64,000 nucleotides of DNA from Coriobacteriaceae bacterium (GCA_902363875.1 CABJBO010000003.1:82857-146856); one strand, 5' to 3'; counted from the first letter of the stretch, positions 26,313-38,100 are shown. Numbers and translations: made by a program. Notes: generated by a model not told the origin, from the sequence alone.

Positions 26313-29300
26313 CTAAATTATCGCTCCGTTCGAGCTTAAGCTACAGGCATCGCCAATGACCTTAGCGGTGGAACTACATGCGCGACTTAACTTGAAATAA
26401 CCCTTCAGAAGAATATCGCCGCATTTTGCGACCGACGGGGACATGCTCAACAGGGCAAAGTGAGAGGCACCCTCATTAGAGCTCAGCTCAACGTTTACCC
26501 CATTGGATACGCCGGACCCCCTCGATCCAAGATAAAATCCGGGCCTCAGGGCGCTCTCAATGAGATACGTACCATCAGGCTGCTTGGCGGCAATCCACTT
26601 TTGAGCATACGTGCCGTTGGAGGCGTACTGGGCAATGTTTGTTCCAGCGGAAGCGTTTCCTCCAGCAACATCAATCACCTTATGAGAGCCAACATTCGTA
26701 AACGTAACATAGCCCTTGTCGTCATGTGAAACGACCCAACGCTGAGCATTGCTCATATTCGACCTGTACAGCTGGATATTGGCGCTATTGACTTTCGAGC
26801 CGCCAGTAACATCCAAGACAAACGAGTGGTTCTTGCTGGAGCTTATGAGATACTCGCCGTCTGCCAAATCGGATACGTGTGCCGTGGCCTCAGCGTCTTG
26901 CTCGGAGCGCAAGCACTTAAAGCCAGAAGGTGCAAATGCGACCGAAAGCTCACGGGCATCGCCTCTGGAAACCGTTGCCAGCTTACCGGAGGCGTTTACG
27001 CCTAGAGCACAGCCAGAAGCATCGTTAACGATACGGTACGAGCCATTACCAGTATCTTCGATAGCCCAGCAATAATTAGACGACGAGGGCGAGGCACTCC
27101 CCTGCTTAACGGCAGCGCCGGGAACTATATCCCCGTCCTGGGCATAGAGATAGCGATAGGATTTTGCAGACTTGATTGCGTAAAGACCCTTGTCGGCATC
27201 GTATTCAAAGCCAAATCCCTGCGCAATAGTCCCATTAGGGTTATATAGCTGAATAGCGGCACCGCTATCCATGCTACCGCCGGTCACATCAAAAACACGA
27301 CCATCAGAAGCCGTTACGATAGCAGACTGAGAATCAATTGATTTACCATTAGAGACATTTCCGGCTGTATACAGGCAGAACCGCTGGGCATCGGTACCAT
27401 TATCATCAAAGACCTGGACATTCGTCCCGTTGGAAGTAGCCCCAGATGCAAGATCCAAGACAAAGCCGGTCTTAAGCGCGGAGCAAATCTTAACGGAACC
27501 ATTTCCGCAATCAACGAGAATCCATTTCTGGGCCCAAGAGCCGTTAGGCGCGTACTGCTGAACATTGGCGCCGGCTTTCTTGCTCCCGCTGGAAACGTCT
27601 AAAACCTTGCCCGACCCTACATTGGTGATGGTTACATAGCCATTCTTGTCATACGTAAACGTCCAGCGCTGAGCCGGCGTAGCATTAGATGCATACACCT
27701 GCAGATTTGCACCGGAATTCGTAGATCCGCCGGAAATATCGAGGACCTGGCGCTCGGATAAAGAACCGATGGCGTATTCAGTGCCCTCCTTTACAAGTCC
27801 CCTGCTAGAAGCGGCAAGATCGTCAAGCTGCTGACGAACGGTGCGTGCCGAAGCGAGCGTCCATTTTTGCGCATCAGATCCGTTATAGGTATAAATTTGC
27901 AGCGCGGACCCACTCACGCCATTGGCGCCAGGAACATCAATGGCTTTGCCGGACTTAGAGTTTATGAATGAATACTCGTCATTGCCACAGTCAATAACAG
28001 ACCAATGCTGTGCACTGGTGCCGTTAGAAGAGTATTGAGAAATGGCACCGCCGTTGGAAACGGAACCGCCCTGAGCCTCAAAGGGCTTGCCAGAGTTAAC
28101 GTTTACGATTTCGTACAGGCCATTACCGACCTGCTTAAAAGTAAACATCTGCGCCTGGCTGTTGTTGGCAGTGTAAACCTGAAGACGCGCACGATCATCA
28201 GAAGACCCGCCGTTGATATCCATGACCAGCTGCGGATTGAGCGAACTCTTAATAACAAAAGCTTTGCCGGTCTCTACGGTCGAGGAAGAAGCGAGAGTAA
28301 AACGCTGGGCATTCGATTTATTCGGAGCCCAAATCCTAACCGAAGTGCCATCCGCAGTGCTACCGCTGCAAAGATCGAGCACCCAATTACCCAGAGCGGA
28401 CTGAATATAAAATCCGCTATCGGCAACACGAATATGCCAAAGCTGACGACTGTCTTGAGCATAAGTGGCCTGAACAACCGAAGAACCACTTTGCGCTTTG
28501 TCGCCCTCAACGGATAGATATTGTCCAGTAGATTCGCTCTTAATTCGATAGGCCCCGGAACCAGCCGACTCAAGACGAAAGCGCTGATTTGAAGACCCTT
28601 GAGCATGGAACAAAGAAAGCTGCCCGTCATCACCAACAGTAACGCTCGAGGAATCCTGCGCTATCGAATCGATATAGTAAGTCCCGTCCGCGAGAGCATA
28701 ATCGGGCAGATTAACGACGTTGACAAAATCAGCCGAGGAAAAAGCATTCATGTCAACAGTGTTGGCAGTGATGCCATCAAGTCGCTCCGACGAAGTGTAC
28801 TGCCATCCGTACTGTCCGGCGCAACTAAACGAAGTTCTGAGCTTGGGGCCGTATTCCGCAATCCAAGACACGCGGGGGCGCACACTTGCAGCTTTGAGAT
28901 AGGTATCCGCGTACCAACGACCAGAATAAATGGATACGTTGTTAATGCCAAAACCAGAAAGCGTATTAAAATACGCGTTCACAATGCCCTCGTACGCCGA
29001 TGCGCTATTAGGAGATATTGCATTACCTTTGCTGTCGTAGAACGACTCCAAATCGTAAAAAATCGGCAGCGATAGATCGTATAGGCTATATTTACTTACG
29101 ATCTGTTGGGTAAAGTACGCCTCGCTTGCGGCATCATTCGAATTCTGAGCCGTACTAAAGATATACACGCCAAAAGGAATTCCCAAGCGGCGAACCTCAC
29201 GCAAATTGCGCTCAAATTGTTTATCAAAATGGCTCGTCGAATAACCAAAGCGCAAAATTACAGCATCAACGCCAGAATTTTGAACCTTATTCCAGTCAAT

Positions 29301-29654
29301 CGACCCCTGCCACTCAGAAACGTCAATGACCTTTAGCGCCGGAGACGCAAAAGCCTCGCCATACCCGTTATAGAACACTTTAGAAGCGTTCGTGCCGCCC
29401 CAATAGGGAGACCCGCTTGCAGAACGATCATCGAGCGCGGCGGCAAGCGGCTCACCCTCCATCGAGCTACCGGCGGTATAGTCGTTGGAATCATCCGCGG
29501 GATGCGCCTCACCATAGGCAAGACGCTCCTCGAGAGATGCATCGACCGGGAGCGAACCATCGTCGGCAAAAACAGGGGTTGCCCCCAGGCTGCAAAGCAG
29601 ACCGAGGGCAACCAATAGCGACGATGCGAGACAAGTTTTCTTACGCATAACCAT
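26313..29654 (-). CDS. GH25 muramidase with ricin-type repeats, C-terminally truncated
   Basis: The 1113-residue secreted protein has a signal peptide (MRKKTCLASSLLVALGLLCS, cleavage near FADD). A GH25 lysozyme domain spans residues about 105-305: VIDVSEWQGSIDW with the first catalytic-region aspartate, PIFYDLES with the D-x-E pair, and WQYTSSERLDGI near its end. It would cleave the glycan strand of peptidoglycan. About 13 ricin-type QxW repeats follow. The frame stops at TAG 26313-26315 in the middle of a repeat (SLSSNGAII), and homologous coding continues downstream, so this is a shortened gene. The catalytic half is intact and may still be active. Starts at 29654 and 29648 are both possible. 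Confidence 0.84.
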   Translation of the reverse strand: MVMRKKTCLASSLLVALGLLCSLGATPVFADDGSLPVDASLEERLAYGEAHPADDSNDYTAGSSMEGEPLAAALDDRSASGSPYWGGTNASKVFYNGYGEAFASPALKVIDVSEWQGSIDWNKVQNSGVDAVILRFGYSTSHFDKQFERNLREVRRLGIPFGVYIFSTAQNSNDAASEAYFTQQIVSKYSLYDLSLPIFYDLESFYDSKGNAISPNSASAYEGIVNAYFNTLSGFGINNVSIYSGRWYADTYLKAASVRPRVSWIAEYGPKLRTSFSCAGQYGWQYTSSERLDGITANTVDMNAFSSADFVNVVNLPDYALADGTYYIDSIAQDSSSVTVGDDGQLSLFHAQGSSNQRFRLESAGSGAYRIKSESTGQYLSVEGDKAQSGSSVVQATYAQDSRQLWHIRVADSGFYIQSALGNWVLDLCSGSTADGTSVRIWAPNKSNAQRFTLASSSTVETGKAFVIKSSLNPQLVMDINGGSSDDRARLQVYTANNSQAQMFTFKQVGNGLYEIVNVNSGKPFEAQGGSVSNGGAISQYSSNGTSAQHWSVIDCGNDEYSFINSKSGKAIDVPGANGVSGSALQIYTYNGSDAQKWTLASARTVRQQLDDLAASSRGLVKEGTEYAIGSLSERQVLDISGGSTNSGANLQVYASNATPAQRWTFTYDKNGYVTITNVGSGKVLDVSSGSKKAGANVQQYAPNGSWAQKWILVDCGNGSVKICSALKTGFVLDLASGATSNGTNVQVFDDNGTDAQRFCLYTAGNVSNGKSIDSQSAIVTASDGRVFDVTGGSMDSGAAIQLYNPNGTIAQGFGFEYDADKGLYAIKSAKSYRYLYAQDGDIVPGAAVKQGSASPSSSNYCWAIEDTGNGSYRIVNDASGCALGVNASGKLATVSRGDARELSVAFAPSGFKCLRSEQDAEATAHVSDLADGEYLISSSKNHSFVLDVTGGSKVNSANIQLYRSNMSNAQRWVVSHDDKGYVTFTNVGSHKVIDVAGGNASAGTNIAQYASNGTYAQKWIAAKQPDGTYLIESALRPGFYLGSRGSGVSNGVNVELSSNEGASHFALLSMSPSVAKCGDILLKGYFKLSRACSSTAKVIGDACSLSSNGAII

Positions 29655-29669
29655 CAACCTAAATCCAAA

Positions 29670-31519
29670 CTAACAAAGGGCGATATTGCGATACCAACCC
29701 CAAAGCGGCGTATACGTGGTTCCATAATAATTGACCCAGTCATTAAGCCCGCGAACGTTAACTCGACCGATGTTCTCAATAACTTTGCCATCGCCAATAT
29801 AGATTGCAATATGGCCCCACCGTGAGCCCGCCCAATTGTGGGAGTGGGATGGGACAGCGACAATCATACCAACTTTCAAATTAGCGCGGTTGCTGTCGTG
29901 ACAATAAGCCCAAAACATGTCGCAGGCATCGCCGTAGGCATAGCCATAACCGGCCGCATTAAACACCCTTGAAATCCACTCGGAACATAGATTTGCGCCA
30001 GGAGTAGGAGTGGAGTATGCAATGTCGACGAGTCGCCTTTGCGCGCCGTTAGCGTCAGCATAAGGTTGCTCGGAAACAATCGTAGTATCAAAGCGCCATG
30101 AGTCGCTACCACCATTGCCAAGAACAAGACCGTTATCGCTGTTCATCAACGCGAAAGAACCGTCAGCGAGCATCGAATAAATTGCGATGCCGCCGTCATC
30201 GGCAAGGCGAAGCAGCCACTTTTGTGCATCAGAACCATTCCAGTCCCATTGCTGAACAGAAGCGCCATTAGATGCGTTAGCGCTCGGCACGTCGAGCGCC
30301 TTCCCAGACACAAAGGTAGTCAGGCTGTAGGCACCGTTTCCCAAATAACGGACATACCACTTTTGCGCGTTCGTTCCATTAGCGGTATATAGCTGCACTC
30401 GAGCTCCGGCACTGCTGGATCCGCCAGCAACATCCAAAACACGATTACCGCTCGATTGGTTCACCACTACGTAGACGCCATCATCAATAAGCGAAGCCGC
30501 AACAAAACGCCATGCCTGAGTTACCGTAAAGTTATTGGCGTACATCTGAATCGCGGTGCCTGCAGCGGCATTGCCGCCGGTCAAGTCAATCACAGCGCCC
30601 GAAACCGCATTCACAAGAACAAGACCGCCCATTGGAGACACGCGCGGAATCCAGTGGGAACCTTCCGCCGCCTCCTTAACACTCATCAGCTTGCCGTCAC
30701 TTTGCGAAAGGTACTTACCCGAATTTGCACCCTTGATAAGAACCGACCCATCGTCGCAGACACTAATCAACCAGTTCTGTGCCAAAGTGCCGTTACGGTT
30801 CCAAACCTGCAATTTAGCGTCGTCCGTTTTCGATCCACCAGAGTCATCGATGAGACGGTTACCGTCTACGCGAGAGTAGATCTCGTACAGTCCGTCATCG
30901 ATAGTCTGAGCGATCTTAACGAGATTCCAAACCTGTGCATTCGTAGCGTTCCATCTATAAACCTGTGCGTTCCCCCATTGGCAACGCTACCGCCAGAAAT
31001 ATCGAGCACTTAGTCGCCAAGGCCGGACTTAATAAAATAGCCGCCATCTTGACGGGCGACAAAATCCCAAAGCTGCGCATTCGTATGGTTGAGAACATAT
31101 TGCTGGACATTGGCGCCGTTATCGCATGAGCCGCCCGAGACATCCAGGACCCTATTAGAGCCGGCGCTAGAAATCTCATAGACGCCCTCATCGATATCCG
31201 CTGAAGGAAAGTCGGAAATCTGCGGATTCGAAGGCAGGGCAGAAGGCTCAGCAGGAACATCTGAAACAGGAGAAGGAACGCCAGCCTCATCATCACCCAC
31301 GGCAGGAGTCTGTGCATCGGCAGGAGTGATATCGCCAGCATCTCCTGTGGACCCCAAGGAATCCTTTCCAAAAGCACCATCGGCTTCAATCGAATCATCT
31401 TCAGTAGACACTACCGGAGAAATTAGGGCCTCATCATTCGGAGTAGCCAACTCAATTGAGTAAACTTGAATGGGAGAGCACAAAGCAGCGACCGCGAAGC
31501 ACGCAGGAATTAACGGCAC
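29670..31519 (-). pseudogene. Broken ricin-repeat protein with C-terminal NlpC/P60- or CHAP-like domain
   Basis: Two frames belong together. The N-terminal one (31519-31010) has a hydrophobic leader, an acidic spacer and one repeat ending GYFIKSGLGD, then an in-frame TAA at 31010-31012 directly before VLDISGG. Past a one-base shift in the C-run at 30971-30976, repeats resume (NAQVYRWNATNAQVWN) and continue in the second frame to 29670. The C-terminal domain has LCSEWISRVF with a candidate cysteine, GMIVAVPSHSHNWAG and WGHIAIYIGDGKVIEN with a candidate histidine, like NlpC/P60 or CHAP amidases. The normal start also seems lost. The 380-residue 3' frame (from 30812) could only be made by internal initiation. 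Confidence 0.82.
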
Positions 31520-31571
31520 GAACAGGACTGATTTTTTTAATCTCTAATAAACCTCGATTAAAGAAATAGGA

Positions 31572-34500
31572 CTATACGAACGGGCGTGCAGCACCAATGG
31601 GATTGCCGCGCTCGTAAACACCATGGACACCGACGCCCTGATGCGGCCAGGAGTCAATCATGCGCCCATCCCCCAGATAGATAGCGATATGACCACGATA
31701 ATAGACAACGTCACCTCGCTGCATGCTGTTAACGCCTACCGGCAAAAATGTACCGTTATTGTACCAATTCATAGAGTTGGACGTCTGCCATGCAAGCCAA
31801 CGATGGTTATAGGGGTTGTAGATACCCATATCCATACCCGTAGCATAGAGGCACTGCAACACAAAGCCAGAGCAATCGACGGCGCCACCAGGCGGGGTAG
31901 AGTAGGGCTCGATATACCTCGTACCAACATACCCATAGGCACGCTGGATAAAGGCATTGACGCAGTCGTCTCGTGTGGCATCGATCGCAATACGAGACGG
32001 CGTTACATAGGTGAACTCGCCCGTACAATAGCTTGGAAGCCTTACCGTCAAGCTACTTACCTGGGGGTAGTTCGCAGGGTTCTGATAACCAATCTTCGCA
32101 GGACGTTCGGCAGAAAGAGCGCGCCAAGACTGAGCAGCGAAGCCAGTATAAGACCAGAGCTGGACATTGGCTCCATTCACGGTGGCCCCGTCGCTTACCT
32201 CCAGGACCTTATTGCCGCAAGCCGAAACAATCTTGATTCCACGCTCCCCCATTTCGAAACGCCACTTTTGCGCGTTCGACCCATTCCACTGCCACTGTTG
32301 AACATTAGCGCCATCCGCATTGGAACAGTTGAGAACATCAAGTGGGTAAGCAGAGCAACAAGCCGTAAGCGAGTACCAGCCGCCGCCGACGCTACGGACC
32401 CAAACACGCTGGCTTAACGTACCGTTAGAAGCATATATTTGAACGTTTGCGCCATTCGAGCGAGAGCCACCAGCCACATCAAGTCGTTGTCCAATCGCAT
32501 GCATGGGAGCGAACTCATAGAAACCGTCAGAAATAAGGGGGACGGACGCAATAGTCCACCCTTGCGCTGCAGACCCGTTCTCGTCAACGCAGACAACAGA
32601 CCCGCCAGAGCCAGAGACGGACAGCACCTTACCGCTCTTTTTATTCTTAAGCTCAACCCCCTTCCCAAAGCAGATTTCAATCGACCATTTGACCTCGTCG
32701 GCTTCTTTATCCGAAATTTGAAGAATGGCACCATCGGACTCTCGAGCCGAAAGATACTTGGCAGAATTGGCACATTGGAAGAAATAGTAGCCCTGGTCAT
32801 CCTTACGAGCCCAGAATTTCTGAGCCAGGGTACCGTTTCCCGTATAAACCTGCAGCGGAGCCCCGTCTGCATAGGAACCACCGGTAACGTCAAGATATTT
32901 ACCCGTAGAATCTGAATGGATGGAATAGCAGCCCTCGCTGAACGAAACGGCGAAGGTTTCAAAGGTCCAATGTTGTGCAGCGCTACCAGACTCGATTGCG
33001 GTCGTCACGGAACCATCTGACTTGCGTTCCAGCACCAAATTGCTTGCAACAGATCGGATTAAATAGCCATATCCAACAGGCTCAATACGCCATTGTTGAT
33101 TCGAACCATTCCCGGGATAATCCCACTGTTGAACTTTAGCACCAGGAATAATATCGCCGCTATCAAGATCAAGTCCCTTGGTAGACTTCGCGGAACGAAT
33201 CGAGTAGAAACCCGTGGCGGAATCGTACGAAAGCTTAAAACACTGAGCCATAGTGCCATTTGTGGCATACGTTTGAATTCGGGCGCCGTTGGAGACGGAA
33301 CCTCCCGCCACGTCAAGGCATGTAGAAGAATCGGAAACGGAATTGATCTGATACATGCCATCCGCAACCGATTGGGTGCCTGCTCCGACATGAGGATTAG
33401 CATCGATGGCAATAAAACGCTGAGCCGCAGAGCCATTTGCTGTCCAAATTTGAACATTTGAGCCATTAGAGACACTTCCGCCGTTTACATCTAAAACAAG
33501 GTTTCGTCCAAGGCCGGAATAAAACACGAATGACCCATTTGTCTGCTTAACAGGAATCCAACGCTGCGCGGCGGTGCCATTCACGGCATATTGCTGAACG
33601 TTGTTGCCGGACTTTTTACCACCACCCGTGACATCGAGGGCTGAAGAGGTCCCCGCATGAGCAATCGTCACATAGCCGGTAGGCTGACCATTTGAGTCGA
33701 GCGCATTCTTGATAACCCAGCGTTGAGCTGCGGTGTTGTTGGAGGCATAGATTTGGATGTTGGCACCATTCGAAGCAGAATCACCAGAAACATCGACAAC
33801 ACTTCGCGGTGATGAGTCCATACCGAGGGCATAAGTTCCATCGGGGATCTGCAAGCCCTGCGCAGCAGCAAAGGCGTCGATATCAGCCTGCGTCCAGGTA
33901 AAGCCCTTCGTCTGCGTCAAAGTCCAGGTCGCAGCATCAGTAGAGGTAACGGCAACGCCACTTTCGAACGAAAGATATAACCCATTAGCAGCGTTTTTAA
34001 TGGTAAATCCCTCACCAGAAGGCTCGAGGATCCAAAAACGATTCTTTGTATATGAACCAGCGTCATCAAGAGATCCGTAGAGGTGGGCGGCGCCGCGGGG
34101 TACGACGCTACCGTAATCGGCGTCAATCAACTTGCCCGAAACAAGCGAAGCGATCGTGTAATAGCCGGATGCGCTGTTATACGTAAGACGGAACGCCTGC
34201 GCGACGGTACCGTTCTTTGCATACGACTGAAGAGTCGCACCGGACTCAGCAGAAGCGCCTTTCACATCGAGCACCAACCCGGCAGATTCAAAACAATAAA
34301 CACCGTCGGCGACGTTCTGTCCTAAAGAGTCAACGACCGGATTGGAGTCGATTGCAAAAAACAGCTGTGCGGCGGTCTGATTGGCCTTATATAGCTGGAC
34401 ATTAGCCCCATCAGCAGAGCTACCGCCCGCGATATCGAGCACGTAATCAAAGTTAAGGGCGGAATGTATCGTCAAGCCTCCATCGGCGTCCTTAACGGCA

Positions 34501-35096
34501 ATCCACTTTTGCGCGCGCGTCCCGTTAGCCACATACTGCTGGACGTTACGACCCGATTCGGCTATACCACCAGAAACATCAAGCACCAAACCGGAACCGG
34601 TGTTTTCGAACGTTAAAAAGCCGTTCTCGTCCTCATGTACTAACCAGTGCTGAGCTTTAGTCATATTCGAGTTGTACATCTGAACATTAGCGCCATTTGA
34701 GGAAGATCCGCCCGCAACGTCCCACACCTTGCGCGAGGAATTACTGCAAGCAAAAACATATGTCGCACCGTCAGAAAGCGTCCCCTTGTTTTTGAAGGCT
34801 AAATCCTCAACGCTCTCAACATCTTGAGGCGTCGTACCATCGGCCGATTCGACGGCAGATGTCGACGAGTCTTCAGATCGCCCCTCGCTAGATAGCACAA
34901 TCGAGCTATTCGGAGCGAAGCTACCGTCACCGTCATCGGCAGCACCCAATTCGATTACTCGATTAGCATCGGATCCGCTTGTGGACACTTCATCGGCAAA
35001 TAATGGAGAAACTCCAACGGAGGAAATAAAAAGACCCGCAGCCAAAGCCACTACCGAAATAGCAGCTAGGCCACGGGCGTATCGGCTGCAACTCAT
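31572..35096 (-). CDS. Secreted ricin-repeat protein with C-terminal NlpC/P60 endopeptidase domain
   Basis: The predicted product has 1174 residues. The ATG at 35096 is preferred (CGGGGGT upstream) and gives MSCSRYARGLAAISVVALAA, a signal peptide ending near FADE. An acidic spacer (about residues 33-100) is followed by 15-17 ricin-type repeats to about residue 1010. The C-terminal about 130 residues are an NlpC/P60 cysteine peptidase: AVDCSGFVLQCLY with the nucleophile near residue 1069, and GDVVYYRGHIAIYLGDG with the histidine near 1135. NlpC/P60 enzymes usually cut D-Glu-diamino acid bonds in stem peptides. The repeats carry consensus LDVxGGSxSNGANVQIY and AQRW. Confidence 0.87.
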   Translation of the reverse strand: MSCSRYARGLAAISVVALAAGLFISSVGVSPLFADEVSTSGSDANRVIELGAADDGDGSFAPNSSIVLSSEGRSEDSSTSAVESADGTTPQDVESVEDLAFKNKGTLSDGATYVFACSNSSRKVWDVAGGSSSNGANVQMYNSNMTKAQHWLVHEDENGFLTFENTGSGLVLDVSGGIAESGRNVQQYVANGTRAQKWIAVKDADGGLTIHSALNFDYVLDIAGGSSADGANVQLYKANQTAAQLFFAIDSNPVVDSLGQNVADGVYCFESAGLVLDVKGASAESGATLQSYAKNGTVAQAFRLTYNSASGYYTIASLVSGKLIDADYGSVVPRGAAHLYGSLDDAGSYTKNRFWILEPSGEGFTIKNAANGLYLSFESGVAVTSTDAATWTLTQTKGFTWTQADIDAFAAAQGLQIPDGTYALGMDSSPRSVVDVSGDSASNGANIQIYASNNTAAQRWVIKNALDSNGQPTGYVTIAHAGTSSALDVTGGGKKSGNNVQQYAVNGTAAQRWIPVKQTNGSFVFYSGLGRNLVLDVNGGSVSNGSNVQIWTANGSAAQRFIAIDANPHVGAGTQSVADGMYQINSVSDSSTCLDVAGGSVSNGARIQTYATNGTMAQCFKLSYDSATGFYSIRSAKSTKGLDLDSGDIIPGAKVQQWDYPGNGSNQQWRIEPVGYGYLIRSVASNLVLERKSDGSVTTAIESGSAAQHWTFETFAVSFSEGCYSIHSDSTGKYLDVTGGSYADGAPLQVYTGNGTLAQKFWARKDDQGYYFFQCANSAKYLSARESDGAILQISDKEADEVKWSIEICFGKGVELKNKKSGKVLSVSGSGGSVVCVDENGSAAQGWTIASVPLISDGFYEFAPMHAIGQRLDVAGGSRSNGANVQIYASNGTLSQRVWVRSVGGGWYSLTACCSAYPLDVLNCSNADGANVQQWQWNGSNAQKWRFEMGERGIKIVSACGNKVLEVSDGATVNGANVQLWSYTGFAAQSWRALSAERPAKIGYQNPANYPQVSSLTVRLPSYCTGEFTYVTPSRIAIDATRDDCVNAFIQRAYGYVGTRYIEPYSTPPGGAVDCSGFVLQCLYATGMDMGIYNPYNHRWLAWQTSNSMNWYNNGTFLPVGVNSMQRGDVVYYRGHIAIYLGDGRMIDSWPHQGVGVHGVYERGNPIGAARPFV

Positions 35097-35167
35097 ATCA
35101 GACCCCCGATTCAAATTAACACTGAATCTATAATAGTTGATACGAGCCGCAATATTGATGCAATTGG

Positions 35168-38100
35168 TTACTTAATAACGATCGCTTGCGCACCTCGTTG
35201 CTGGTAAACCCAAGCAATCCAATCGCGATCGTAAGTAGTATAGCCATCGATGGTATCGGAGATCATGACCTTGTTTGTTTGAGGGTTATAACCCTTCAGA
35301 ACAACCGTATGCGAGTTAACGCAAGCAAAATATCCACCCTGTCGGGCATAGATATATCCAACGTTGCCCTGATGAACGGTAGTCCAAATAATGACCGGAT
35401 GTCCATCATCAAGGTAATTGCAGAGGTCATACAGAGAGGTTCCCGACACGTCGTACGAACGCAGGTTGCTCCCACTACTTGCTAGGAAATTATTGGCAGC
35501 CTTATTGAGTCCAGGAGCGCAGATCTCGTTACCATTGTTAGGGCTGTGAGGGTCTCCCCAGAAGCACCAGACAAAGTCCCAAGAGCTACGGGGAATCCAT
35601 CGATCGGCCATCTCGCACGGACCAACACCAAAACCGTAATAGTTAAGGACGTTGGTCAGAGCCGCCGATTCACAGCCATTGGGAAGACCAACGGAGTACT
35701 GATTATAAACTGGGACAGCCAGATCTACCGCCTCGGGCGTATAGCTCGTCTGGGCAAAGTAGAATCCCTGCGCGTCGGAGCCATTAGCAGCGTAAATCTG
35801 GATATTGGCTCCATCATTAAGCGCACCTCCGTTCACGTCCAAAACAAGTGAGTCGTTAAGCGCAGAACGAATGACAAAGGAGCCGCCGTTTACGTAGTCA
35901 ACACGCCAGCGCTGAGCGGAGCTTCCATTCCCCTGCCACTGCTGAACGTTAGCGCCCGAAGCACCCTGAGCATTCAGGACATCGAGATATTTTTTGCTTC
36001 GGCAGTTTTGAATCGAAATGGTTCCATCCGAGTTAACGTTGATGTTCCATTTTTGGGCGCCAGAATCATTGGAAGACCAAAGCTGCACGTTAGCTCCGTT
36101 TGAACGAGAGCCACTCGCCACGTCTAGCACCTTTGAACGGTTAGAAGCAGCGGCAATAACATAGGTACCCGAATCAACTAACGAGCAGGCAGACAACTTG
36201 AAAGACTGTGCCAAGGTGCCGTTCGAATCATACAACCTGATATTAGTTCCGTTGCTTGTTGAGCCACCTGCGGCATCGAGGACCTTACCGGTTGCAACGT
36301 TAACGAAGTTGATACCGCCCTTGTCAATCTGTGCGGTCCAAAGCTGAGCATCACCATTATCAAAAGATCGGACGCAGACGTTGCCATCTTCATCTGCCAT
36401 TAAGACCTTGCCAGACACCAGGCTTTCAACGGTATACGTATTATCACGGTCGGCAACCTTGGCAACTTTCCATTTCTGAGCAATCGACTTGTTGCTTCCA
36501 TAGAGCTGAACGTTAGCGCCATCACTGGCAGAGCCGCTCGCAATGTCCAAAACAGCAGAGGAGGATGCGGAGTTCGAAATGGTAAAGTAGCCCTCGGGCA
36601 AAAGCGAGGTCAACTTTGTAAAGGCAAGATGCTGCGACGCGGAATCAGACGGGATGTCTCCGTACACATTAGAGTTGGCAACACTTAGGACCAATCCGGT
36701 TGCTTTATTCGTTGCCGTATAGGAACCGTCGTCGTTACGAATAATGGAAAACAGCTGATTTACGTTATTGCCGTCACCGCTCCATTGGTGGACATTTGTT
36801 CCAGGACACACATTGCCACCATAGACATCGAGAGCCTTGCCAGACTGGGCGTTCACGATTCGATAGTAGCCATGCTCATATACAAATTTAAAAACCTGAG
36901 CAAACGTGCCATTAGCAGCATAAGTCTGGACGTTTGCCCCGTTAGAAGAGGACCCTCCGGAGATATCAAACACATGAGAGGAATCCGATGCCAACGAAAT
37001 AGTGAACCAGCCGTCCAAACCAAGATCGTCGGACGGGGCTACATTGGGAACGGCCGATACAAAACGAACGTTTTGGGCGGCGGTACCGTTGCTCACATAT
37101 GTTTGAATATTGGCACCATTCGAGGAGGATCCGCCTGCAACATCTAGAACAAGATCGGGCAGAACCGCGGACTGCAACCGGAAGGAGCCACCAGGCACCG
37201 AGGGAACGGCGATCCAGCGCTGGGCACGCGATCCATTGGATGAATACTGTTGAATATTGGTGCCCAACGTACAAGAACCGCCCGCAATGTTGAGCACCTT
37301 GCCAGAGGAAACGTTTTTGATAATCAAATAACCGAGTTCATCATGCGAAATGTCCCACTGTTGAGCCGCTGTCATATTCGAAACATACGACTGAACATTG
37401 CCGCCGTTGGCTTTAGAGCCGCCGTTCACGTCCAGAACCTTAGCTCCTCCGACGCCAAGTGCTAAGACATAGCGTCCATCAGCAATATTGCCAGCATTTT
37501 GCTGGGCAAGTGCATCCAGTTGTTCGCGCTGAACGTCTAAATTGAAAAATGTCCAACGTTGAGCGATCGTGCCGTTATCCGACCAAGTTCTCACATTCGT
37601 GCCGCTACTAGTATTGCCGCCGGCGATATCAAGGCAGATCGATGGATCAAGCGCGGACACCAGCTTGATCGAGTCCCCATCCTTAACGGCAATCCATTTT
37701 TGAGCGGCAGAACCATTTGACGCATATTGCTGAACGTTTGTTCCAGATTGAGCGCTTCCGCCAGAAACATCAAGAACAAGACCGGAACCACTATTGGTTA
37801 ATGTGACAAAGCCATTTTGGTCATGAGAGATGTTCCACGTTTGTGCAGCTGTAGCGTTGAGAGCATATATTTGGACATTCGCACCAGATGACCTAGACCC
37901 ACCAGCAACATCAAGCGCCTGCCAGGAACTTTTTGCCGAGCGAATATAGTAGGTACCGTCAGCGAAGTCGGAGGCGTGGGCGGCAGCAAGCTCAGCGAGG
38001 ATGGTAGCCTTGGGCTTCTCGAGCGTAAACGTCTGAGCAACGGATTCATTGGATTGATAGAGACGGATTTCTGTTCCGTTGGAATCGCTGGCGCCAGCGA

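Noticed and set aside
35168..35740. Bacteriocin maturation/export peptidase
   Set aside because: The C39-like domain is C-terminal, behind a signal peptide and lectin repeats, with no ABC transporter domains and no leader-type small peptide nearby.
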